A DNA stretch of 64,000 nucleotides, taken from Sandaracinobacteroides sp039808025 (lineage in GTDB: Bacteria; Pseudomonadota; Alphaproteobacteria; Sphingomonadales; Sphingomonadaceae). The notes under the pieces are model-generated. The model had not been told where the DNA came from and did no database searches. It saw nothing but the letters and a program-made list of their open reading frames with translations. Position 1 is the stretch's first letter; the number at the start of each line of letters is the position of its first letter. The stretch lies in contig JBDHSK010000006.1 in assembly GCA_039808025.1 (NCBI GenBank), positions 124,001 to 188,000 on the forward strand. Direction: 5' to 3'. The translations under genes and the position numbers were made by a program. This document shows positions 52,848 to 62,092 of this stretch, in pieces.

Positions 52848-53273
52848 CTATTTTTTCAGGCTGTCGCGAATTTCACGCAGCAACAGCACATCTTCGGTGG
52901 GTGGCGGTGCTGCGGCTTCCAGAGTTTTGAAAAAGCGGTTGGTATATCTGACGATCAGGAACACGGCCGCCGCCAGAATCAGGAAGTTGATGAGCGCCGT
53001 CAGAAAGGCCCCATACCCCAGTGTCGCGACGCCTGCTGCCTTCAAGGCTTCGTAGCTGCGCGGGTTGCCGGCGAAATTCGCCGGAAGCGGCGCCAGACGG
53101 ATGAACATCTCGCTGTAATCCGGCTTGCCGGTAAAGGCGGCAATCACCGGCATGATGATGTCGTCGGTCAGCGATTTGACGATGGTGCCGAACGCCCCAC
53201 CGATGATGACCCCGACCGCCAGATCGAGCATGTTCCCGCGAGAGATGAATTCCTTGAACTCTTTCAGCAGCAT
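52848..53273 (-). CDS. mscL: Large-conductance mechanosensitive channel MscL
   Basis: 141 residues. MscL opens under membrane tension to release solutes during osmotic downshock. The amino-terminal F-K-E-F-I-S-R-G-N-M-L-D-L-A-V-G-V-I-I-G is the pore-lining helix, and the second helix and R-E-I-R-D-x-L-K-K end are typical. ATG at 53273 gives the family start with AAGGGG upstream; the reading to 53351 has no support. Divergent from lemA. Confidence 0.96.
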   Translation of the reverse strand: MLLKEFKEFISRGNMLDLAVGVIIGGAFGTIVKSLTDDIIMPVIAAFTGKPDYSEMFIRLAPLPANFAGNPRSYEALKAAGVATLGYGAFLTALINFLILAAAVFLIVRYTNRFFKTLEAAAPPPTEDVLLLREIRDSLKK

Positions 53274-53280
53274 GGCATTG

Positions 53281-53309
53281 CCCCTTATTCCCTGGCCCCT
53301 TATTCCCTG
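53281..53309. repeat. 15-base tandem repeat in the mscL leader
   Basis: CCCCTTATTCCCTG at 53281-53294 is repeated exactly at 53296-53309 with a single base between. It carries the mscL ribosome-binding region (AAGGGG on the minus strand) twice, the second copy too far to be used. Confidence 0.85.
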
Positions 53310-53338
53310 TTTGCCTGTTTCTGCCAGAGTTGGGGCAT

Positions 53339-53352
53339 ATTGCAAATGCAAT
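53339..53352. promoter_or_regulatory. Inverted repeat between mscL and lemA
   Basis: ATTGCA, two bases, then TGCAAT: a perfect 6-base inverted repeat in the divergent 168-base control region. Placement suggests a protein-binding site, but no regulator is next to it. Confidence 0.3.
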
Positions 53353-53441
53353 TGTTGATAGCCAGCATGCCTGCCAATATAGTGCCATCACGATGGCGAT
53401 GTCTGATCTGGATGCGCCAACACACGATGCAGGAGGGTTCC

Positions 53442-54029
53442 ATGGGGTTATTCCGGGTTGCATTGCCGCTGGTTGCGGCGCTGTCGCTGAGCGCGTGCGG
53501 CATCAACAGCATTCCCACCAAGGACGAGGGGGTAAAGGCCGCCTGGGGCGAGGTGGAGAACCAGTATCAGCGCCGAGCTGACCTCATCCCCAATCTGGTT
53601 GAAACGGTAAAAGGGTTTGCCAAGCAGGAACAGGCTGTTCTGGTTGGCGTCACCGAAGCGCGGGCCAAGGCTACCCAGACCACTTTGAAAGCCGAAGACC
53701 TGTCAGACCCGGCCAAGGTCGCCGCCTATCAGCAGGCGCAGGACGGCCTGTCGTCGGCACTTTCCCGGCTGATGGTCGTGGTTGAAAAATACCCCGAGCT
53801 GAAATCGGATCAGAACTTCCTGGCCCTTCAATCGCAACTGGAAGGCACGGAAAACCGGGTGGCCATCGCCCGGCGCGACTATAATGCTGCGGTGCAGGCC
53901 TACAACACCGAGATCCGCACTTTCCCGGCCATTCTGGTTGCCAAAACCATTTATGGTGCCACCCCCAAGGAACCATTCAAGGCCACAGCCGCCAACGCTG
54001 AAACTGCGCCCAAGGTTGCATTCGGTTGA
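53442..54029 (+). CDS. LemA-family lipoprotein
   Basis: 195 residues. A lipobox L-S-A-C lies at residues 16-19. The LemA core has N-Q-Y-Q-R-R-A-D-L-I-P-N-L-V-E-T-V-K, followed by long helices and R-x-D-Y-N-x-x-V. AGGAGGG precedes the ATG at 53442. LemA proteins are membrane-anchored helical proteins often next to TPM-domain genes, as here. The TTG start of the next gene overlaps its stop. A much longer frame starting at 52320 is not real. Confidence 0.93.
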   Translation: MGLFRVALPLVAALSLSACGINSIPTKDEGVKAAWGEVENQYQRRADLIPNLVETVKGFAKQEQAVLVGVTEARAKATQTTLKAEDLSDPAKVAAYQQAQDGLSSALSRLMVVVEKYPELKSDQNFLALQSQLEGTENRVAIARRDYNAAVQAYNTEIRTFPAILVAKTIYGATPKEPFKATAANAETAPKVAFG

Positions 54030-54853
54030 TACCAGCTCCACCTCGTTATGCCACCCGTCCGGCCATCTGGTGGTCGGCGCTGGTGGCGATGGTGGCTCTG
54101 GTGGCGGCAGTTTTGCTGCTGGCGGCACCGGGGGTGGCACAGACCTTCCCCGCTCTGTCCGGACGTGTGGTTGACGCAGCAAATATCCTCACACCCGATG
54201 TGATCGCCCGGATCGAGGCCAGATCAGCCGAGATCGAACAACAGACCGGCGCGCAGCTGGTGGTGGCCACCATTCCCGATCTGCAAGGCTACCCGATCGA
54301 GGATTACGGCTATAAGCTGGGTCGCCACTGGGGAATTGGCCAGAAAGACAAGAATAACGGTGTCATCCTTCTGGTTGCCCCCAATGACCGGCGCGTGCGA
54401 ATCGAAGTGGGTTACGGGCTGGAGCCAGTGCTGACCGATGCCCTGTCGTCGGTCATCATCCAGCAGCGCATTTTGCCCGATTTCCGTGCCGGCAACTTGG
54501 CCGCAGGGGTAGAATCAGGGTTTGATGCCATTGCGACCCAACTGTCATTGCCACCTGAGCAGGCGCAACAGAATGTGGCCGCTGCCAATGCTGCCCGCGC
54601 CCAACAGGGAGATGAAGGGTTTCCCTTTGGTCTCATAATCTTCTTCGGGTTTCTTGCCTTGTGGTTTTACATGGCGTCACGTCGTGCCAAGGCTGGCAAG
54701 TCGGGAAAAGCCGGGCGACATGGCGGGCCGATCATCATCTGGGGCCCCGGTTTTGGCGGCTGGGGCGGTGGAGGTGGCGGCGGCTGGGGCGGTAGTGGCT
54801 TTGGCGGAGGCGGCGGCGGATTTGGTGGCGGTGGCGCCAGTGGAGGCTGGTGA
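54026..54853 (+). CDS. TPM-domain membrane protein with Gly-rich tail
   Basis: 275 residues. A signal or membrane helix (about residues 15-38) precedes a TPM (YgcG-like) domain (about 45-165: V-V-D-A-A-N-I-L, K-D-K-N-N-G-V-I-L-L and V-G-Y-G-L-E). A second transmembrane helix near residue 205 and a Gly/Trp-rich tail (residues 235-275) follow. The TTG start overlaps the lemA stop (TTGA). This is the usual LemA partner layout. Confidence 0.9.
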   Translation: MIPAPPRYATRPAIWWSALVAMVALVAAVLLLAAPGVAQTFPALSGRVVDAANILTPDVIARIEARSAEIEQQTGAQLVVATIPDLQGYPIEDYGYKLGRHWGIGQKDKNNGVILLVAPNDRRVRIEVGYGLEPVLTDALSSVIIQQRILPDFRAGNLAAGVESGFDAIATQLSLPPEQAQQNVAAANAARAQQGDEGFPFGLIIFFGFLALWFYMASRRAKAGKSGKAGRHGGPIIIWGPGFGGWGGGGGGGWGGSGFGGGGGGFGGGGASGGW

Positions 54854-55522
54854 GTGCTGAGCAACCGCGATCATGAGCGAGTGGCTGCTGCCATCAGCGC
54901 TGCAGAGGCAACGACACAAGGGGAAATCGTCTGCACCATCTCGTTCGAACGGCACCGTTATGCCGAATGGCTGCTGGCGCTGGCAGCGGTGATCGCCTTT
55001 GCAGTGCCGCTTGTCGCCACCATTGTCGGCTTCGGCCCGTCTGACTGGCTGGCGATGCTTGGCATCTGGCAGGCCGAGGGTGTGGGGGAAATCCGGCTGG
55101 TCGAGGCCTATGCCATTGCCCAGCTGCTGGTGCTGCTGCTGACGACGGCCTTGCTGTGGTGGTCGCCATTGGCCCAGCGCTATGCCCCCCTGTCGCTGCG
55201 ACGCGAGCGGGTGCACGAGGCAGCACTCCACCAGTTTCTGGCCCGCGGCATCCATACCACAGTTGGGCGCACCGGGGTGCTGCTGCATGCGTCGGTTCAC
55301 GATCATGTCGTCGAGGTGATCGCCGACAAGGAAATCTATACCCGCGTTTCCCCCGAACACTGGGCCGACGCCGCAGCAGCCTTGCTGGCAGGGTTCAAGC
55401 GGCAGGACCCGGCCGGTGGCTTTGAGGATGCCATTGCCCTCGCCGGCAAGGTGCTGGCCGAACATTTTCCACCAACGCCAGAAAACCCCGACGAACTCCC
55501 CAATACCCTGCTGGTGGTATAG
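54854..55522 (+). CDS. TPM-domain membrane protein
   Basis: 222 residues. An early TPM half (V-A-A-A-I-S-A-A-E-A-T-T-Q-G-E-I-V) is split by two hydrophobic segments (about residues 38-60 and 85-105), then the second half G-R-T-G-V-L-L-H-A-S-V-H-D-H-V-V-E-V-I. It begins GTG directly after the preceding stop; its own stop overlaps the next GTG. It resembles the second TPM protein found after LemA-TPM in many bacteria. Confidence 0.88.
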   Translation: MLSNRDHERVAAAISAAEATTQGEIVCTISFERHRYAEWLLALAAVIAFAVPLVATIVGFGPSDWLAMLGIWQAEGVGEIRLVEAYAIAQLLVLLLTTALLWWSPLAQRYAPLSLRRERVHEAALHQFLARGIHTTVGRTGVLLHASVHDHVVEVIADKEIYTRVSPEHWADAAAALLAGFKRQDPAGGFEDAIALAGKVLAEHFPPTPENPDELPNTLLVV

Positions 55523-56685
55523 TGATTCGACTAGGTTATATTCTGCTACTCTTGCTGGCTGTGCCCACACCTGCCGTTTCCGAAACCAGCCAGCCAGCCG
55601 ATCCTTACGCGCCGGCCAAAGAAATCATCAGGGAAGCGCGACGTATCGTTACCCCGAATGGCGTTGAGGAAACATTCACAATCCGTCTGGGCGGTGTGCA
55701 ACAGGTGGTGAACGTGCGCGGCAATGATCGCAACAACCCCCTGCTGCTGTTTGTCCATGGCGGACCCGGAGCAGTCGAGATGCCTTTTGCCTGGCATTTC
55801 CAGCGCCCGTGGGAAGATTTCTTCACCGTTGTTCAATGGGATCAACGGGCTGCCGGCCGTTCGTACCGCCTTGGCGATCAGGCGGCAATTGGGCCCACGC
55901 TCACTCTCGATCGCTATCGCGATGATGCTATCGAACTGATTGAGGCCCTGAACAGGCGCTACAATAAACGCTGCGTACTGCTTCTGGGCCATAGTTGGGG
56001 CAGCCTTGTCGGGCTTTCGGTAGCCGAAAAGCGGCCGGATTTGCTCCATGCCTATATCGGCATGGGGCAATTGATCGATTTTCGGGAGAATGAGCGTATT
56101 GGCTATGAATGGACTCTGGGCCGCGCCCGCCAGGATGGCAATGCCGAGGCGATCGCCGAACTGGAAGCCCTGAAACCCTATCCGGGGCCTGGCGCATTTG
56201 ATGTCGCAAAAATGACGACACAACGTAAATGGTCGATTTACTACGGTGGGTTGATCGCATACCACAACAACGCTGACTGGTACTTCCGTCTTACCCGCCT
56301 TTCACCTGATTACACACCCGCTGACCGCGAGGCGTGGGGTAACGGCAGCGCCTTCACCATCAGCACGCTGTTCCCTCAACTGTCCGGGATCAGCAAGGCG
56401 CGTGTGCGACGGATCGACACGCCGATCATCCTGATGCTCGGGCGACATGATTTCACAACGCCGTCTGAAATTGCCCGCCAGTGGTTCGACCACCTGCAGG
56501 CACCGGCCAAGGAGATCCTGTGGTTTGAGCATTCCGCCCATCTGCCGATGATCGAGGAACCGGGCCGTGTGCTTGATGGCCTTTTGCGAAAGGCCTTGCC
56601 GCTGGTTCAGGAGGGGTGCGTATCACCGAAGGACGTGGGCGTTTGCAAGCCGCCACCCCCTTTTGCTAAGGGGTGCCGCAAATAA
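55522..56685 (+). CDS. Alpha/beta-hydrolase, proline-iminopeptidase-like, exported
   Basis: 387 residues. A signal peptide (residues 1-20, ending A-V-S) leads a hydrolase fold with H-G-G-P-G (oxyanion), the nucleophile in G-H-S-W-G near residue 157, an aspartate in G-R-H-D-F and a histidine in H-S-A-H-L near the end: the triad of the prolyl-aminopeptidase-like group. A cysteine-containing tail of about 25 residues follows. GTG overlaps the preceding TAG stop. Whether it cleaves peptides is not shown. Confidence 0.86.
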   Translation: MIRLGYILLLLLAVPTPAVSETSQPADPYAPAKEIIREARRIVTPNGVEETFTIRLGGVQQVVNVRGNDRNNPLLLFVHGGPGAVEMPFAWHFQRPWEDFFTVVQWDQRAAGRSYRLGDQAAIGPTLTLDRYRDDAIELIEALNRRYNKRCVLLLGHSWGSLVGLSVAEKRPDLLHAYIGMGQLIDFRENERIGYEWTLGRARQDGNAEAIAELEALKPYPGPGAFDVAKMTTQRKWSIYYGGLIAYHNNADWYFRLTRLSPDYTPADREAWGNGSAFTISTLFPQLSGISKARVRRIDTPIILMLGRHDFTTPSEIARQWFDHLQAPAKEILWFEHSAHLPMIEEPGRVLDGLLRKALPLVQEGCVSPKDVGVCKPPPPFAKGCRK

Positions 56686-56709
56686 CATCCTCCCATGTGA
56701 AAGACTTCA

Positions 56710-58389
56710 GTGGCTCAACAATATAGTTTCGTGATGAAGGGTCTCACCAAGACCTTTCCAGGCGCCTCCAAGCCGGTTCTGAACAACATCAACCTGCAGT
56801 TCTACCCCGATGCCAAGATCGCCATCATCGGCATCAACGGCTCGGGCAAATCCACCCTGATGAAGATCATGGCTGGCCTCGACAAGGATTTCTCGGGAGA
56901 GGCATGGCCCGGTGAGGGCGTCAGCGTTGGTTATCTGGCCCAGGAACCGCAGCTCGATCCGGCCAAGACCGTGCTTGAGAATGTGAAGGACGGCGTGCGC
57001 GGCGTTGCCGACATGATCGATCGTTTCAACGCCATTTCCGCGGAAATGGGCGACCCGAAGGACGACACCGATTTCGACGCCCTGATGGCGGAAATGGGCG
57101 AACTTCAGGAGAAGATCGACGCCGTCGATGGCTGGACGCTAGACAACCAGCTGGAAATTGCCATGGACGCACTCAGGTGCCCGCCGGGCGACTGGCCGGT
57201 AATCAACCTGTCTGGTGGGGAAAAGCGCCGCATTGCGCTCTGCCGGCTGCTTCTGGAAAAGCCCGACATCCTGCTGCTCGACGAACCGACCAACCACCTG
57301 GATGCCGAATCGGTTCAGTGGCTGGAAACCCACCTGAAGGAATATAAGGGCAACGTCATCCTCGTTACCCACGACCGTTATTTCCTCGACAATGTGGTCG
57401 GCTGGGTGCTCGAACTCTATTACGGGCAGGGAATCCCGTTTGAAGGCAATTATTCCGCCTGGCTGGAAGCCAAGGCCAAGCGGATGGAGCAGGAAAAGCG
57501 CGAGGACGAAGGGCGATCGAAGGCCATCGCTCAGGAGCTGGAGTGGATACGCTCGAGCCCCAAGGCGCGGCAGACCAAATCAAAGGCGCGGATCAAGGCG
57601 TTTGACGAACTGGTGGCCAAGCAGGAAGCCCGCCGCTCGTCCGACCGCGAGATCCTCATCCGCAACCCCGAGCGGCTTGGCTCTACCGTCATCGAGGCCA
57701 ATGGGCTTTCAAAAGCCTATGGCGACAAACTGTTGTTCGAAGACCTGAGCTTTACCCTGCCCCCCGGCGGAATCGTTGGTGTGATCGGCCCCAATGGTGC
57801 CGGGAAAACCACTTTGTTCCGCATGATCACCGGCCAGGAACAGCCCGATTCCGGCACTATCCGGATCGGCGAGACCGTACATCTCGGCTATGTCGATCAG
57901 TCGCGCGATGCCCTCAACCCTGACAATACTGTCTGGCTGGAAGTCTCTGGCGGCAACGAGCGTTTCTATTTCGGCAAGCAGGAGGTCTCGAGCCGTGCCT
58001 ATGTCGGCGCCTTCGGCTTCAAGGGTACCGACCAGCAGAAGAAAGTGGGCCAGCTATCAGGTGGTGAGCGCAACCGTGTGCACATGGCCAAGATGCTGAA
58101 AGAAGGCGGCAATGTGCTTCTGCTCGACGAACCGACCAACGACCTCGATGTCGAGACACTGCGGGCTTTGGAAGAAGCGCTGGAAAATTTTGCCGGCTGC
58201 GCCGTAGTGATCAGCCACGACCGCTTTTTTCTCGATCGCCTTGCCACCCATATCCTGGCCTTCGAAGGCGACAGCCATGTCGAGTGGTTCGAGGGCAATT
58301 TCGAGATGTACGAGGAAGACAAACGGCGCCGCCTTGGTGACGCGGCCGACCGCCCGCATCGCCTCAGCTACAAGAAGCTGACTCGCTGA
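56710..58389 (+). CDS. ettA: Energy-dependent translational throttle protein EttA (ABC-F)
   Basis: 559 residues, two ABC domains and no membrane part. First: Walker A G-I-N-G-S-G-K-S-T, signature L-S-G-G-E-K-R-R, Walker B I-L-L-L-D-E-P-T-N-H-L-D. Second: G-P-N-G-A-G-K-T-T, L-S-G-G-E-R-N-R and V-L-L-L-D-E-P-T-N-D-L-D. EttA binds the ribosomal E site and gates the first peptide bond according to ADP/ATP. The start is GTG at 56710; the gap to the hydrolase is 24 bases. Convergent with the lytic transglycosylase gene. Confidence 0.96.
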   Translation: MAQQYSFVMKGLTKTFPGASKPVLNNINLQFYPDAKIAIIGINGSGKSTLMKIMAGLDKDFSGEAWPGEGVSVGYLAQEPQLDPAKTVLENVKDGVRGVADMIDRFNAISAEMGDPKDDTDFDALMAEMGELQEKIDAVDGWTLDNQLEIAMDALRCPPGDWPVINLSGGEKRRIALCRLLLEKPDILLLDEPTNHLDAESVQWLETHLKEYKGNVILVTHDRYFLDNVVGWVLELYYGQGIPFEGNYSAWLEAKAKRMEQEKREDEGRSKAIAQELEWIRSSPKARQTKSKARIKAFDELVAKQEARRSSDREILIRNPERLGSTVIEANGLSKAYGDKLLFEDLSFTLPPGGIVGVIGPNGAGKTTLFRMITGQEQPDSGTIRIGETVHLGYVDQSRDALNPDNTVWLEVSGGNERFYFGKQEVSSRAYVGAFGFKGTDQQKKVGQLSGGERNRVHMAKMLKEGGNVLLLDEPTNDLDVETLRALEEALENFAGCAVVISHDRFFLDRLATHILAFEGDSHVEWFEGNFEMYEEDKRRRLGDAADRPHRLSYKKLTR

Positions 58390-58400
58390 GGGGAGATCTG

Positions 58401-58426
58401 CCCGGCCTGTGGCGACACAGGCCGGG
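58401..58426. terminator. Terminator-like hairpin after ettA
   Basis: CCCGGCCTGTG (58401-58411) and CACAGGCCGGG (58416-58426) form a perfect 11-base stem with a GCGA tetraloop between two convergent stops. The plus-strand tail TCAGCGCTCTTTC has few Ts, so termination may be partial. Confidence 0.6.
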
Positions 58427-60496
58427 TCAGCGCTCTTTCAGCCAGCGCGACGGCTTGGGGCTGCCGTCTGGCCGCTTGGGGTCGAGCAGGCTGTAGACAA
58501 CGGCATTCTCTATCACCCGCTGCACATAATTACGGGTTTCCTGAAAGGGAATCATTTCCACCCAGTCGATGGCATCGGTGCCAGAGCGCGGATCGCCGTT
58601 CAGGGGCACCCATTTGTTCACGTTCCCGGCGCCGGCGTTATAGGCGGCGATTGCCATGGCGGCATTGCCAAACCCGTCGCGGCGCTGGCCGATATACCAG
58701 CTGCCAAGCGTCAGGTTATAGGCCGGGTCATCAGTGAGCCTGGTACGGGAATAGTCGAGCCCCAGTTTCTTCGCGACATCGGCCGCCGTCCCCGGCATCA
58801 GCTGCATCAGTCCACGCGCTCCGGCAGGCGAAACGGCAGTGCGGTCAAAACTTGATTCCTGGCGGGCGATGGCGTGGCTCATGATCCATTCCTGCGCCGG
58901 CACCGGGGCAGAGGCTGGCAGTTGTGGATAAGCCGTATCGAAGGTGGAAAGATCGCCGCGCGGACGGGCATTTTTCCATGTCCAGACACCAAGATCCGGT
59001 CGATCGAGGCGTTTTGCCCATTCCGCAGCCAGTTGGGCCTGTGCCGGGGTATCAACAGAGGATGCCAGTGTGCGGATAAACAAGGATTCCCGCTCGCGGC
59101 TGTCCATCTCGTTCAGTATCCGCGTGGCCCGCATTAAAGGCGTATTTTCAAAGGCGGCGCGATCGGCGGCGGTAACTGCAACCTTTGCTGTCGCTGCCGG
59201 CAGTTGCGGTAATCGCCCCAGCTCCTCGGCCGCCAGCTGGCCATAGAAATAGTCAAAATACTGGGCCCCCCGTTCGAATGCTGCCTTGGCGGCTGCTGCA
59301 TCCCCACGCGCTTTCTCGGCCCGGCCCAGCCAATACTCTCCGCGCGACAGGCTGATGGGGGTATTCACGGCCTCCTTGAACCGCTTGAAATGGCGCCCGG
59401 CATCCTGCGGACGGTTGAGCTTCCTCAGCGCCAGCCATCCGGCCAGCCATTCAGTATCGGAAAGGTCGATCCGCTCAGACAGTGGCAGCGCCCCCAGATC
59501 GGTACCCGGCGCATAGGCCTTGTGGTTGGCCAGCAACCGGTAGGCGGTTTCGTTGCTGCCGCGCCGCATGGCGGCTCGGCCCATCGCCAGCCGCTTTTCC
59601 AGCAGTGTTTCCGGGGCTGCCGCCCCCGCATCGAAACTGCCGCTTCCCAGCAATTGCTCGGCATCTGCCAGCCGTCCGCGCCGTTCCAGCCAGATGGCCC
59701 GATCATAGGCAAGTGCAATATCGCGCTGAAAACGCGCGGGAAGTGATGCAGACAATGCTTCGGCATCAGCCTGTGACGACCGGTAGGCAAGCCTTGCCTC
59801 CATCAGCTTGCGCGTTTCGGAATCAAGCAGGGGAAGCGCCCGGCTGGCGGCACTGGTCTGCCCGGCCCAGATCAGCCGGTCGACGCGTCTTGCCGATTCC
59901 TCTGGCGTGAACAGCGTGCCGAAGCGGGCCACGAACGGCGCCTCGATCTCTACCGGAATGCCAGGCCGCACCCAGGCGGCACGCGCCAGCTTCTCGGCTT
60001 GCGGGCCAGTCGACAAAAGCGCGAATTTCGCCTGACCGCCAGCGGACTGGGGCGCCACCCGCCGGAAGAACGCCAGCGCTTCGTCATCGGTAGTGGTTGG
60101 CTGCAGGGCCTGCTGCTCGGCGCGCCGGCGCATGGCAGACACACCGGGCCAGTCACCATGCGCAAGAATGAAATCAGCCTGCACACCAAGCCCCGGCTCC
60201 TGCCCCTTGGGGGAAACCCGGCGCAGCCAATCCCATGTCGCCAGCGCATTGGCAAGCTCTGAAGGTGCACCTGACGGCATCTGCAGACGGCCGGAATCGT
60301 TGGCGGCAAACTGCTGGGCAAGCCAGCTACGGACAGCAGGCGTGGAAACCGCTGCAGCGGTTGCCGCCGGCGCAGGCGTCTGGGCGGCGGCAGAAACCGA
60401 CATGCCTGAAACTATGGCGGCGCCGACAGTCAGCGCTGATAACAGGGGAAGCGCCATTGTCCCGGCTTTGCGGCGCCCGCGATATTGCACGATCAT
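58427..60496 (-). CDS. Soluble lytic murein transglycosylase
   Basis: 689 residues. A signal peptide spans about residues 14-38 (ending A-A-A-Q). A long superhelical domain of alpha repeats (about 60-530) precedes an SLT domain with the catalytic Glu in A-R-Q-E-S-S-F-D, then G-L-M-Q-L-M-P-G-T-A and A-A-Y-N-A-G-A-G-N-V. It cleaves peptidoglycan to 1,6-anhydro products in the periplasm, as E. coli Slt70. AAGGA lies eight bases before the ATG at 60496. Divergent from dapA. Confidence 0.94.
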   Translation of the reverse strand: MIVQYRGRRKAGTMALPLLSALTVGAAIVSGMSVSAAAQTPAPAATAAAVSTPAVRSWLAQQFAANDSGRLQMPSGAPSELANALATWDWLRRVSPKGQEPGLGVQADFILAHGDWPGVSAMRRRAEQQALQPTTTDDEALAFFRRVAPQSAGGQAKFALLSTGPQAEKLARAAWVRPGIPVEIEAPFVARFGTLFTPEESARRVDRLIWAGQTSAASRALPLLDSETRKLMEARLAYRSSQADAEALSASLPARFQRDIALAYDRAIWLERRGRLADAEQLLGSGSFDAGAAAPETLLEKRLAMGRAAMRRGSNETAYRLLANHKAYAPGTDLGALPLSERIDLSDTEWLAGWLALRKLNRPQDAGRHFKRFKEAVNTPISLSRGEYWLGRAEKARGDAAAAKAAFERGAQYFDYFYGQLAAEELGRLPQLPAATAKVAVTAADRAAFENTPLMRATRILNEMDSRERESLFIRTLASSVDTPAQAQLAAEWAKRLDRPDLGVWTWKNARPRGDLSTFDTAYPQLPASAPVPAQEWIMSHAIARQESSFDRTAVSPAGARGLMQLMPGTAADVAKKLGLDYSRTRLTDDPAYNLTLGSWYIGQRRDGFGNAAMAIAAYNAGAGNVNKWVPLNGDPRSGTDAIDWVEMIPFQETRNYVQRVIENAVVYSLLDPKRPDGSPKPSRWLKER

Positions 60497-60577
60497 GTGC
60501 CATTCCTTAGGGATGCTGAGGAAGGTCGCCAAGACCATCTCTGGCAAAAGCGGGCCGAACGGCCCACCGAGGACGAT

Positions 60578-61459
60578 ATGCCCGACATTTCAGGTTCCAT
60601 TCCGGCACTGATAACGCCCTTTGCTGACGGCAGGGTTGATGAAAAGGCGCTGACTGCCTTCGTGGAATGGCAGGTGTCGGAAGGGTCGAATGCGCTGGCC
60701 CCGTGTGGCACTACCGGCGAATCGGCGACCTTGTCGATCGAGGAACATGATCATGTCGTCGCCCTGACTGCAAAGGCGGCACGCGGACGGGTGCCGATCA
60801 TCGCCGGCTGCGGGTCGAACGATACCGCCGTGGCGCTGCACCATATCGAATCGGCAGCCAGTGCCGGGGCCGATGCGGCACTGGTTGTCTGCCCCTATTA
60901 CAACAAGCCCGGCCAGCGTGGCCTTCTGGCCCATTTTCAGCACCTGGCCCGGCACAGCCCCCTGCCCGTCATCATCTATAATATCCCCGGCCGTTCGGGC
61001 ATCGACATGTCAACCGAAACCATGGCCGAACTGGCAACGCTCGACCGGATCATCGGAGTGAAGGAATCAACCGGCGATATCAACCGCATATCGGAAATCC
61101 GCCATATGTGCGGGAAACGTTTCCTGATCCTGTCCGGCAATGACTACATGACTCTGGGCATCATCGCCCATGGCGGTCACGGGGCCATTTCGGTTACCGC
61201 CAACGTGGCGCCCCGACTGAATGCCGCCCATGTCAAGGCGGCGCTCGATGGTGATTTCGCAACGGCTCTGGCACTCCAGGATCAACTCTGGCCGCTGCAT
61301 CAGGCCCTGTTTTCCGATCCGTCGCCGGGGCCGACAAAATATGCCCTGTCGCTGCTGCGCGATATCCACCCCGACACACGCCTGCCAATCGTGGCGCCGT
61401 CAGACCAGTCGCGCGCCATCGTTGACGCCGCCCTTGCCCATGCCGGAATCGCCCCCTGA
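60578..61459 (+). CDS. dapA: 4-hydroxy-tetrahydrodipicolinate synthase
   Basis: 293 residues. It condenses pyruvate and aspartate semialdehyde in lysine and diaminopimelate synthesis. The Schiff-base Lys162 is in G-V-K-E-S-T-G-D, the catalytic Tyr134 in I-Y-N-I-P-G-R, and the C-G-T-T-G-E-S loop is intact. ATG at 60578 with GAGG upstream; a frame extending back to 60485 would overlap the lytic transglycosylase start. The stop overlaps the smpB ATG (TGATG). Confidence 0.96.
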   Translation: MPDISGSIPALITPFADGRVDEKALTAFVEWQVSEGSNALAPCGTTGESATLSIEEHDHVVALTAKAARGRVPIIAGCGSNDTAVALHHIESAASAGADAALVVCPYYNKPGQRGLLAHFQHLARHSPLPVIIYNIPGRSGIDMSTETMAELATLDRIIGVKESTGDINRISEIRHMCGKRFLILSGNDYMTLGIIAHGGHGAISVTANVAPRLNAAHVKAALDGDFATALALQDQLWPLHQALFSDPSPGPTKYALSLLRDIHPDTRLPIVAPSDQSRAIVDAALAHAGIAP

Positions 61460-61938
61460 TGGCACGACCACGCCCCGAGCAGAAAAAGGTCAGGACGGTC
61501 GCGGAAAACCGGCGGGCACGCTATGAGTACAGCTTCGAGGACGTGCTGGACGCCGGAATCGTTCTGGTTGGCACCGAAGTGAAATCCCTGCGGTTCGGCG
61601 AAGGATCGATCGCCGAATCCTACGCCGAAGTACGAAACGGTGAAGTCTGGCTGGTCAACGCCAACATCCCGGAATTCAGCCACGGCAACCGCTTTAATCA
61701 CGAAGCGAAAAGGCCTCGGAAACTTCTTCTGACCGAACGGGAAATTACCAAGCTTCATGGGGCCGTTGCCCGACAGGGCATGACGTTGATCCCCCTGTCG
61801 ATCTACTTCAACGCCCGTGGCAAGGCCAAGCTGGAACTGGCCTTGGCCAAGGGCAAGAAACTGCACGACAAGCGCGAAACCGAAAAGGCCCGCGACTGGC
61901 AGCGCGAAAAGGCAAGGCTACTGCGCGACCGCGGGTAA
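61459..61938 (+). CDS. smpB: SsrA-binding protein SmpB
   Basis: 159 residues. SmpB brings tmRNA to stalled ribosomes. Typical segments are V-A-E-N-R-R-A-R-Y-E-Y, G-T-E-V-K-S-L-R, and the basic tail K-L-H-D-K-R-E-T-E-K-A-R-D-W. Coupled to dapA by overlap. No tmRNA gene is visible in the window. Confidence 0.97.
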   Translation: MARPRPEQKKVRTVAENRRARYEYSFEDVLDAGIVLVGTEVKSLRFGEGSIAESYAEVRNGEVWLVNANIPEFSHGNRFNHEAKRPRKLLLTEREITKLHGAVARQGMTLIPLSIYFNARGKAKLELALAKGKKLHDKRETEKARDWQREKARLLRDRG

Positions 61939-62092
61939 AGCCACCGTTGACACCACCGCGCAGGCTGCATGGCTGCCATGATCAGTCTGCCGCTGGCGGT
62001 TCGCGGACTGTTCAGGCAAGGCCTGTCACATGCTATAAGAGATGACGGGCAGACTGGTGGTGGCTGACTGCCGCCGGACACGGGAGTTGGGC

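Noticed and set aside
52320..53441. Long amino-terminal extension of LemA
   Set aside because: It runs through mscL and the control region; the lipobox start at 53442 with AGGAGGG is clearly the true start.
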